Source: CANGYM01 sp044372405
Lineage (GTDB): Bacteria > Pseudomonadota > Alphaproteobacteria > JAJTHO01 > CANGYM01
Reading direction: 5' to 3'
DNA: 5,698 bases
Assembly (NCBI GenBank): GCA_044372405.1
Contig: JBILRW010000059.1
Location: 1-5,698, forward strand
This document shows positions 1-4,494 of this stretch, piece by piece. Below the pieces are notes generated by a model, which searched no databases, had not been told where the DNA came from, and was given only the letters and a program-made list of their open reading frames with translations. A program made the position numbers and the translations under genes. Within the stretch, counting starts at the first letter, position 1, and the number at the start of each line of letters is the position of its first letter.

Positions 1-299
1 TAAGTGACATCCACATATTCTGAGGGATTATCACCAGCCGCGCTGATTTGATGGACCACTGCTGCCAACTTCTGCTGATCCCATTCTGGTTTTTTCGGCA
101 CATCGCAGGTAACGGTGCAGCCGTCATTGTCCAGATGTACGGTGCCGAACGGCTTGTCCTGTTGCTGGCGCAAGGCTTGGAAGCGAATGGTAAGACCAGC
201 CTGCTGCACCAAAAACCCCCGTCGCAGGGGATTGTTCCGTTCAAACCATTCCTCGGCGACATCATGGATGGTTCTGCTGTCGCCGTTGCTGGTTTCAAG
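1..299 (-). pseudogene. 3'-side fragment of an unidentified, possibly phage-type gene, cut by the ISNCY element
   Basis: On the minus strand the frame is open from the IS junction to the window edge, giving about 99 codons with no stop. Recognisable stretches are EEWFERNNPLRRGFLVQQ, then KPFGTVHLDNDGC, VPKKPEWDQQKLAAVV and EYVDVT near the edge. It has no ATG in frame: the frame runs back into the IS left end and meets a TAA at 327-329, so the native start and N-terminus are gone. The gene also continues beyond base 1. The layout (a short beta-type segment, then a 'W-D-Q-x-K-L' helix and 'EYVDV') reminds me of small conserved phage proteins of unknown function, but I cannot name a family with confidence. 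The opposite-strand frame over 48-338 has no recognisable protein character and I treat it as a shadow. It is unrelated in sequence to the vapC fragment on the other IS flank. Confidence 0.5.
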
Positions 300-352
300 T
301 GTAAGAGCAACTTGATAATGTCCTCCTTAGCAAATTAAGAATGTCCGCTTTA
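300..352. repeat. Left terminal inverted repeat of the ISNCY element (two degenerate repeat units)
   Basis: Two copies of a motif of about 24 bp lie side by side: 306-328 (AGCAACTTGATAATGTCC plus TCCTT) and 329-352 (AGCAAATTAAGAATGTCC plus GCTTTA). The shared core is AGCAA-N7/8-AATGTCC. They pair with the two identical copies at the right end. Such repeated subterminal motifs are probably transposase binding sites. The outer unit has diverged more than the inner one. Confidence 0.8.
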
Positions 353-386
353 GGGTTTTGTTTTGTCATGAAACAGGAGCTTGGAG

Positions 387-1631
387 ATGGTAAATTTTGG
401 AGTTCAGGAGATGGATCGTTGGTCAGTGTTAGAGCGGGTTCGTGGTGGCGATGTGACGCAGGTTCAGGCGGCGGAGAGCCTGGGTTTGTCGGCGCGTCAG
501 GTGCGTCGGTTGTTGGTGCGGACGGCCTGCACGGGGATGGAGGGTTTGCTTTCGAGGTCGCGGGGGGGCAATCGGGCGATGGATCCGGCCTTGAAAGATC
601 AGGTTTTATCATTGATAACAAAGCAGTATCATGATTTTGGTCCGACATTGGCGGCGGAAAAATTGTTTTCGTTGCACAACATTAAAATTTCCAGGGAAAC
701 GGTGCGTTTGTGGATGAAGCAGGCGGGTTTGCGGGCGGTTCGGCCCCGTCGGAGGGGGCCAAAAGTGCATCAGTCTCGCCAGCCAAGGCCTTGTTTTGGT
801 GAGCTTATTCAGATCGACGGGTCCTATCATGATTGGTTTGAGGGGCGCAGCGATCCTTGCTGTTTGTTGGTTTTCATCGACGATGCCACCAGTGGCATTG
901 TTTTTGCAATGTTTTGTGACCACGAAACGACCCTGAATTATATGGCCGCCGTGCGGGCGCATCTGCGGCAAAACGGCCGGCCTTTGGCGTATTACAGCGA
1001 CCGGCACAGCATTTTTTTGACCACCCGAAATGTCGATGGGTATTACGAAAAAACCCAGTTTTCCCGGGCGATGGAGGCCTTGGGCATCGAAACCGTCTGC
1101 GCGAAGTCTCCCCAGGCCAAGGGTCGGGTCGAGCGGGCCAACAAAACCCTGCAAGACCGGCTGATCAAGGACATGCGGCTGGCCAAAATCGATACGCAAG
1201 AGGCCGGCAATGCGTTTTTACAATCATGGATTATAGAGCATAATCAACGATTTGCCAGGATTCCCACCGATCCCTATGACGCCCATCGTCCTGTTGTCAT
1301 CGATGATCAGACATTGAACATGATTTTAAGCGTTCAAGAGACCCGTAAGGTATCGAAAAACCTAGAATTTTCATATAATAACCAGATTTATCAGATCCAA
1401 TCTACGGGCGGTCGCCGCCTGCAACAGGCCACCATCACCGTTTGCCAAACCATCGACGGAGACATGATTGTTTCCTATAAAAACCAACGGCTTAACTACA
1501 TCTCTGCCCCCAAAAGGTCCACCCCAAAAATCGCCTGTCGCAAAGAGGCTCACCTGTTGCTCAATCAAATCACCACGACGAACCGATTTTTACCCACAAG
1601 TCCACAGCCCCCACAACAGAGGGCTTCATAA
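387..1631 (+). CDS. ISNCY-family DDE transposase
   Basis: This is the transposase that cuts and joins the ends of the surrounding element. The N-terminus carries a helix-turn-helix (about residues 24-45, VTQVQAAESLGLSARQVRRL) followed by a second DNA-binding helical region to about residue 115 (ISRETVRLWMKQAGLR). The RNase H-like catalytic core follows, with D144 in LIQIDGSYHDWFEGR, D205 in AYYSDRHSIF and E249 in SPQAKGRVERANKTLQDRL. The QIDGS-HDWFEGR signature is typical of ISNCY/IS1202-like enzymes. At 414 residues it has a normal length, with no frameshift or internal stop, so it may be active. I chose ATG 387 because AGGAG at 375-379 sits 7 nt upstream; an in-frame TTG at 381 is possible but less well placed. 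The last 30 residues or so are low-complexity and do not show the basic proline-rich ending I would expect in relatives, so the extreme C-terminus may have drifted. Confidence 0.93.
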   Translation: MVNFGVQEMDRWSVLERVRGGDVTQVQAAESLGLSARQVRRLLVRTACTGMEGLLSRSRGGNRAMDPALKDQVLSLITKQYHDFGPTLAAEKLFSLHNIKISRETVRLWMKQAGLRAVRPRRRGPKVHQSRQPRPCFGELIQIDGSYHDWFEGRSDPCCLLVFIDDATSGIVFAMFCDHETTLNYMAAVRAHLRQNGRPLAYYSDRHSIFLTTRNVDGYYEKTQFSRAMEALGIETVCAKSPQAKGRVERANKTLQDRLIKDMRLAKIDTQEAGNAFLQSWIIEHNQRFARIPTDPYDAHRPVVIDDQTLNMILSVQETRKVSKNLEFSYNNQIYQIQSTGGRRLQQATITVCQTIDGDMIVSYKNQRLNYISAPKRSTPKIACRKEAHLLLNQITTTNRFLPTSPQPPQQRAS

Positions 1632-1671
1632 AGAGCCCTCAAAAAAAGGGCTATGGATTTGTGGATAAAAA
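1587..1671. repeat. Long imperfect inverted repeat with a nested hairpin at the IS 3' side
   Basis: The arms at 1587-1610 and 1648-1671 are complementary at 21 of 24 positions. Nested inside is a perfect 7-bp hairpin, GAGGGCT (1619-1625) with AGCCCTC (1634-1640), which spans the transposase stop codon. No T run follows on the plus strand, so it is not a standard intrinsic terminator. The right arm holds a perfect DnaA-box sequence on the minus strand (TTATCCACA, 1660-1668), and the left arm a one-mismatch version (TTACCCACA, 1590-1598). It could block readthrough into the transposase gene or act in transposition; its function is not known from the sequence. Confidence 0.65.
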
Positions 1672-1701
1672 CCTGCCCCGCCTCCTGCATCTAAAAAAAC
1701 A

Positions 1702-1755
1702 AAAAGAGGACATTTCTAATTTGCTAAAAGAGGACATTTCTAATTTGCTTTGACA
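1702..1755. repeat. Right terminal inverted repeat of the ISNCY element (two identical 24-bp units)
   Basis: The 24-bp unit AAAAGAGGACATTTC+TAATTTGCT occurs twice in perfect tandem (1702-1725 and 1726-1749), followed by TTGACA at the tip. The reverse complement matches the two degenerate units of the left end. Perfect identity of the two right units, against diverged left units, points to a recent duplication or gene conversion at this end. Confidence 0.85.
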
Positions 1756-2046
1756 CAAACACGCACGATCCCCCAAAGACAATCGAGCGGGCGATGCTTT
1801 GGCCGCAATGACGCCAGTGATGGTGGACTGCTCGTCATCAAAAGATAGGGCGTGCGGAATCAAAGCATTAACGACTTTATTGACAGTGTTGATTTCTAAT
1901 CCCACGCGCTGCAGGACGTGAATCACTTCGGCCTTGGTCACGGCGGAGGTTATGGAATCGTCCAAAGCAATCCTGACAAGATCATGACCCTTTTCCCCCT
2001 GAATCAGGGCCAAATAAGCAGAGGCATCCAAAACAACGCTGGGCAT
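1756..2046 (-). pseudogene. vapC: VapC-type PIN-domain toxin, 3' end removed by the IS
   Basis: VapC toxins are PIN-domain ribonucleases held in check by their partner antitoxin. The N-terminus MPSVVLDASAYLALI gives the first acidic residue (D7), TKAEVIHVL gives E40, and SLGDRACL gives D93. The usual family continuation, about 30 residues with a last conserved aspartate (TADRAW-type motif), is missing because the ISNCY element begins immediately after the DRACL motif. The frame reads on into the IS to a stop at 1651-1653. This adds a spurious tail in which the 24-bp IS repeat appears as SKLEMSSF twice. The start is ATG at 2046, whose A is also the last base of the antitoxin stop (TGATG), so translation was coupled; a TTG just upstream (2049) is less likely. 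Lacking one catalytic residue and the final beta-alpha unit, the product is probably inactive or unstable. Confidence 0.85.
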
Positions 2047-2333
2047 CAATGTCCTGCAACCCTTTTATCTTCATCGGCAAGGTCCTCGTTCCGCAGGTCT
2101 TTTAAAACATTAACCAAGTCCACATTCGACCCCCCTCCCCCACATTTTTTGAGGGCATTTCTGGCCTGGGTTAGGGCTTTATCAACGGATAAAACCTCTT
2201 TTTTCTTTGTTTTTTCAGCGGATTTATCCAGATAATTGACTAGGACTTCATTGGCCAAAACATCCGGCGAAACACCGTAGTGTTTGGCGAGGAGGGAAAC
2301 TCTTGCTTCTGTTTGGGGGGGTATGGACAGCAT
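2046..2333 (-). CDS. vapB: VapB-like antitoxin (ribbon-helix-helix type N-terminus)
   Basis: This is a 95-residue protein directly upstream of, and overlapping by one base, the vapC toxin fragment. The first 35 residues (MLSIPPQTEARVSLLAKHYG, then VSPDVLANEVLVNYL) have the strand-helix-helix pattern of CopG/VapB ribbon-helix-helix DNA-binding antitoxins. The rest is a charged, lysine-rich linker with a GGGG turn and a C-terminal helical part that would wrap the toxin. Position, size and coupling fit an antitoxin that also represses its own operon. I chose ATG 2333, which has AGAGG just upstream and lies about 17 nt after the predicted transcription start; an upstream TTG at 2366 would lie before that start. 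With the toxin truncated it is probably an orphan, but could still bind DNA or a non-cognate toxin. Confidence 0.75.
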   Translation of the reverse strand: MLSIPPQTEARVSLLAKHYGVSPDVLANEVLVNYLDKSAEKTKKKEVLSVDKALTQARNALKKCGGGGSNVDLVNVLKDLRNEDLADEDKRVAGH

Positions 2334-2356
2334 GATACCTCTGGCATTGTTGCCGT

Positions 2357-2385
2357 AGTGTACCAAAAATAAAGGGAAATTTCAA
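2357..2385 (-). promoter_or_regulatory. Predicted sigma-70-type promoter of vapBC
   Basis: On the minus strand TTGAAA (2380-2385) and TACACT (2357-2362) are separated by exactly 17 bp, placing transcription start near 2350 and leaving a short leader before ATG 2333. The -35 hexamer overlaps the stop of the small CopG-like remnant upstream. This is motif matching only. Confidence 0.5.
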
Positions 2386-2456
2386 ATGAAATCTATGTTT
2401 CGGAAATCCTCAGCGTCTTTGTCCGTTTTCAGGGAGGGAATGGGTTTGGGGTTCAT
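2382..2456 (-). pseudogene. CopG-type antitoxin N-terminal remnant, 24 codons
   Basis: An ATG at 2456, three bases after the stop of the upstream antitoxin gene, opens a frame of 24 codons, MNPKPIPSLKTDKDAEDFRN plus IDFI, ending in TGA at 2382-2384. The pattern 'KPIPxxKTDxDAEDF' is the conserved beginning of CopG-family antitoxins (as in BrnA-type partners), whose usual length is 70-100 residues. The ribbon-helix-helix and toxin-binding parts are absent. I infer a truncated relic whose remainder was lost when the vapBC module came to lie next to it. It could also be a translated micropeptide. It is probably co-transcribed with the preceding gene. Confidence 0.45.
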
Positions 2457-2459
2457 CCT

Positions 2460-2765
2460 TCATACTCCCGTACTATGGTTTTTGGGGGTAATGGTCATTT
2501 GGTATCCTAAAGAATCCATAATGGTGCCAATACCAACAAAGTGGGGATTGGCGCTTGTGCTAAGGGTTTTGTACAAACTTTCACGGCTGCGACCCGTGGC
2601 TTTGGCCAGATGAGACATCCCGCCCGTGGCTTCAGCTATATCTTTCAGGGCCAAAAAGAACACATCGTATCCCTCCGCCAGAGAAGCATTCAAATACGCG
2701 GCGGCCTCAACGGGATCCCGCAAGGACAGCATCAGATCACTGTGATAAGAGCGGGTTTTGGGCAT
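2460..2765 (-). CDS. Orphan addiction-module antidote protein (HigA-like, XRE-type HTH)
   Basis: This 101-residue DNA-binding protein resembles the 'putative addiction module antidote protein' family, normally partnered with a HigB/RelE-like RNase toxin. Diagnostic segments are DPVEAAAYLNASLAEGYDVF (about residues 18-36), FLALKDIAEATGGM (37-50), the HTH SHLAKATGRSRESLYKTLS (51-69) and NPHFVGIGTIMDSLGYQMTI (73-92). ATG 2765 is the start because the promoter (-10 at 2792-2797) lies just upstream; a longer TTG-started frame would begin inside the -35 box. In this family the toxin usually precedes the antitoxin in one operon, but here the promoter abuts the antitoxin and neither side carries a HigB-like gene. 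It is therefore an orphan or solitary regulator. Downstream, three bases after its stop, comes a CopG-like remnant. Confidence 0.82.
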   Translation of the reverse strand: MPKTRSYHSDLMLSLRDPVEAAAYLNASLAEGYDVFFLALKDIAEATGGMSHLAKATGRSRESLYKTLSTSANPHFVGIGTIMDSLGYQMTITPKNHSTGV

Positions 2766-2791
2766 TGTGTATCTCTTTCTCAATGATCCTG

Positions 2792-2819
2792 ATTGTATCC
2801 TGCGGGATACAAATGTCAA
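2792..2819 (-). promoter_or_regulatory. Antidote-gene promoter overlaid by a perfect palindromic operator
   Basis: On the minus strand a consensus -35 TTGACA (2814-2819) is followed after 16 bp by TACAAT (2792-2797). Exactly over the spacer and most of the -10 lies TTGTATCC-TGCG-GGATACAA (2793-2812), with 8-bp perfect arms. A repressor bound there would exclude RNA polymerase, the classic layout of antitoxin autoregulation; the HTH protein encoded immediately downstream is the obvious candidate. Transcription would begin near 2785, about 20 nt before ATG 2765. Confidence 0.75.
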
Positions 2820-2955
2820 GACATTTTACCACGCGCCTATTCCCCCTCAACCCCATCCTCATCATCCCCTGCCATGTGCCCCACACTGACCATGTTCGCT
2901 TGAGTCGATAAGGGCCGAGGGTACACGGTGCCACAAGAAAAAAACACCCTCTGTC

Positions 2956-2971
2956 TGTGACAAATGTCACA
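2956..2971. promoter_or_regulatory. TGTGA-N6-TCACA palindrome, CRP/FNR-like site
   Basis: TGTGACAAATGTCACA is a perfect inverted repeat with the half-site spacing of the CRP/FNR regulator superfamily. It lies 130 bp upstream of the COQ9-family start and about 50 bp upstream of its best -35 candidate. The right half with its flank (GTCACATTTC) recurs twice upstream of nadA. The regulator is unknown. Confidence 0.45.
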
Positions 2972-2987
2972 TTTCATCATCCCCCCC

Positions 2988-3012
2988 CCCCACCGGCCTG
3001 GGGTTTTTTTTT
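2988..3012 (+). terminator. Possible intrinsic terminator (short hairpin plus nine T)
   Basis: CCCCA (2988-2992) pairs with TGGGG (2999-3003) around a CCGGCC loop, followed by nine T (3004-3012). The stem is only 5 bp and no plus-strand gene of this window ends just before it. It may insulate the COQ9-family promoter or be coincidental. The T9A6 stretch could equally act as an AT-rich upstream promoter element. Confidence 0.3.
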
Positions 3013-3021
3013 AAAAAACTT

Positions 3022-3053
3022 TTGACCGCCTCACCCCCAAAAGATGCTACAAT
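3022..3053 (+). promoter_or_regulatory. Weak promoter candidate for the COQ9-family operon
   Basis: TTGACC (3022-3027) and TACAAT (3048-3053) are good hexamers, but their spacing of 20 bp is longer than the usual 16-18. They follow an AT-rich tract and lie 33 bp before ATG 3086. Either the spacing is tolerated or only the -10 is used. Confidence 0.3.
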
Positions 3054-3085
3054 AGCCCACCCTTTGGTGTTAAGAGAGGCCCCCC

Positions 3086-3685
3086 ATGTCCCCATCCCTG
3101 CCCGATGAAACCGCGTTGTTGCATTTGTTTTTGGCCGCACTGCCGGAAAAGGGGTTTTCGTGGGAAACGTTGCTGGAGGCGGCCCCCTCGCTGGGGGTGG
3201 CCATTACCTATATTCCCAGTGGCCAGGCGGGGCTGTATGATTTTGTGAAACAGGGCTGTGTCAACGCCGTTACTCAGCAATCTGCGGAAATTGCCGCTGC
3301 CCCGCGCACGCGGGATCGTGTCATTACCGGGGCTATGGCGTTTTTTCGTTTGTTTGCGGGGGCCACGGGGTCTCTCTCGGTCATCATGACGGCCAAGCCC
3401 CTGGCCTTTTCCGGATTACTCTGGGCCGTGGCGGATGAGATCTGGCACCACGCCGGGGATACGGCCACCGATTACAATTATTATACCAAACGGGGGTTAC
3501 TTTCCCAGATTTTGTTTCATACGGCTTTGTTTATGAAGGGAAGTAAGGATTACGATCCGCAGGCGCTACGCGCTTTCCTGGGGCGCGACGTTGGGCGTGT
3601 CTTTGCCGTCATGCGGCCCGTAACGTCACTGAAAACGGCGTTTTCAAAACGCTTTTCCGCCCAAAAATCCCCAAGGAAATTCTAA
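3086..3685 (+). CDS. coq9: COQ9 family protein (ubiquinone biosynthesis-associated)
   Basis: COQ9 proteins are lipid-binding factors related in fold to TetR regulators; in eukaryotes COQ9 presents ubiquinone precursors to the hydroxylase COQ7. Alphaproteobacteria carry homologues of about 200 residues. This 199-residue product has the N-terminal helical region (residues 8-60, FLAALPEKGFSWETLLEAAP) and above all the family hallmark WHHAGDTATDYNYYTKRGLL at 120-139, followed by the TALFMKGSKDYDPQALRAFL segment and a basic C-terminal tail. The start ATG 3086 has AGAGAGG at 3073-3079, 6 nt upstream. The methyltransferase gene follows after 7 bp, so the two are probably one transcript. In bacteria its exact biochemical role is inferred from the family and not shown here. 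No mitochondrial-style leader or membrane span is visible. Confidence 0.9.
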   Translation: MSPSLPDETALLHLFLAALPEKGFSWETLLEAAPSLGVAITYIPSGQAGLYDFVKQGCVNAVTQQSAEIAAAPRTRDRVITGAMAFFRLFAGATGSLSVIMTAKPLAFSGLLWAVADEIWHHAGDTATDYNYYTKRGLLSQILFHTALFMKGSKDYDPQALRAFLGRDVGRVFAVMRPVTSLKTAFSKRFSAQKSPRKF

Positions 3686-3692
3686 GTCTATT

Positions 3693-4436
3693 ATGCCCAT
3701 CGACGTTCGTTTTTTGCGGGATTTTTACGGCACCCCCCTGGGGCACCGCGCGGCAGGGGATTTTTTGCGGGTTTTAAGCGCAATGGCCCCACCCCCAGGG
3801 GGAAAGATGCTGTGTGTGGGGTATGGGTTGCCGTTATTTTCCTTTGTGAACGATCAAAAAACCCAAATTTTCTGGTCCATGCCCGCCCGTCAGGGGATTA
3901 TGCCCTGGCCGTCGGAGCACCCCGCCCGCGCTGTCTTGCTGGAGGAAAGCCGGCTTCCCTTCGCCCATGAAACCTTTGATACGATTGTGCTGATTCACAG
4001 TCTGGAATTTACCCGCGATCCAGAGGATTTTTTAAATGAAATCCTGCGGGTCGCAACGCGCGCGGCGAGCATTCTGCTGATTGTCCCCAATCGCCTGGGG
4101 CTGTGGGCGCATATGGATCAAACGCCCTTTGGGTATGGGCATCCCTATAGTCTTTTTCAGTTGACGGATGCGCTGCGGGCCTGCTCCCTGAAAATCGTGG
4201 CTAAGAAGGCAGCCTTGTCGTTTTTCCCCTCAAAGTACGCCTGGGCTCGGCATCCGCTGTGGTCTCGGTTTTGGCCTCAACCCCTGGCAGGGGCGTGGTG
4301 TGTGCGTGTTGAACGGGGGGCCGTGGCGGCCCCCAAACCGGCGTTTGTTTATTCGGGATTATCGGTTAGGGGCAGCGTTCCTCAGCCATCGGGATGTGGC
4401 CGCTCGGCACCCTCTTTGATCCAGGAAAAGCCCTAG
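3693..4436 (+). CDS. Class I SAM-dependent methyltransferase (alphaproteobacterial type, substrate unknown)
   Basis: This 247-residue protein has the Rossmann-type methyltransferase plan. A short N-terminal FLRDFYGTPLG segment comes first, then motif I-like MLCVGYGLPL (39-48) for the AdoMet site. It continues with LPFAHETFDTIVLIHSLEF (88-106), corresponding to the post-II/motif IV region, a helix DFLNEILRV (112-120), and ILLIVPNRLGLWA (127-139) as motif VI-like strand and turn. The motif I glycine pattern is G-Y-G rather than G-x-G-x-G, as in this subfamily. Similar proteins of unassigned substrate are common in Alphaproteobacteria. The last 30 residues or so are poorly conserved in character. 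ATG 3693 lies 7 bp after the COQ9-family stop; the nearest Shine-Dalgarno-like sequence, AAGGAAA (3673-3679), is 13 nt away, so translation may depend on coupling. An ubiquinone-pathway role is suggested only by proximity. Confidence 0.82.
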   Translation: MPIDVRFLRDFYGTPLGHRAAGDFLRVLSAMAPPPGGKMLCVGYGLPLFSFVNDQKTQIFWSMPARQGIMPWPSEHPARAVLLEESRLPFAHETFDTIVLIHSLEFTRDPEDFLNEILRVATRAASILLIVPNRLGLWAHMDQTPFGYGHPYSLFQLTDALRACSLKIVAKKAALSFFPSKYAWARHPLWSRFWPQPLAGAWCVRVERGAVAAPKPAFVYSGLSVRGSVPQPSGCGRSAPSLIQEKP

Positions 4437-4494
4437 CGCACGCCCCCCTTACATGGGGACGCCTTTGTCGTGCAGCTCCTTTAAAGAGTGCCCC

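Larger units (their letters stand above)
300..1755 (+). mobile_element. ISNCY-family (IS1202-like) insertion sequence, complete, about 1.46 kb
   Basis: The element has one DDE transposase gene between imperfect terminal inverted repeats. The outermost 25 bp (300-324 against the reverse complement of 1731-1755) match at 19 positions and both begin TGT. Homology continues inward through a second repeat unit on each side. I set the tips at TGT/ACA because similarity fades beyond them, although one more base (G/C) on each side would also pair. Flanking bases are CAAG on the left (296-299) and CAAA on the right (1756-1759), so there is no perfect target-site duplication. The left flank is a fragment of an unknown gene and the right flank is the truncated vapC; these are not two halves of one gene. 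The tips are an inference from repeat alignment; family membership rests on the transposase. Confidence 0.85.
2820..3085. other. Intergenic region between divergent antitoxin and COQ9-family genes
   Basis: No convincing gene lies here: the minus-strand frame over 2737-2970 has no protein-like character and overlaps the antitoxin gene in another frame, and I see no HigB toxin remnant in any frame. The region is C-rich on the plus strand. It holds the TGTGAC palindrome, the 11-C tract, the hairpin with T run and a possible promoter, each listed separately. Confidence 0.6.

Noticed and set aside
609..1199. Long minus-strand open frame (196 codons) inside the transposase gene
   Set aside because: It is the antisense shadow of the DDE transposase, with no domain pattern of its own.
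1660..1668. Perfect DnaA box taken as a sign of a replication origin
   Set aside because: There is a single perfect box inside an IS inverted repeat, with no box cluster, AT-rich unwinding region or replication genes nearby.
1702..1749. Tandem 24-bp repeat considered as a CRISPR or minisatellite
   Set aside because: There are only two units with no spacers, and they match the left IS end in inverted orientation, so they are IS termini.
2820..2960. Possible RNA gene in the intergenic region
   Set aside because: I see no tRNA arm pattern, T-loop motif or extended stem structure; it is simply C-rich.
2737..2970. Minus-strand open frame of 77 codons upstream of the antidote gene, considered as a missing toxin
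   Set aside because: It shows no HigB/RelE-like pattern, overlaps the antitoxin start in another frame and spans the promoter and operator.
4472..4491. Hairpin GCA-CTC/GAG-TGC between the methyltransferase and nadA as a bidirectional terminator
   Set aside because: The 6-bp stem has a bulge and no T run follows on either strand.
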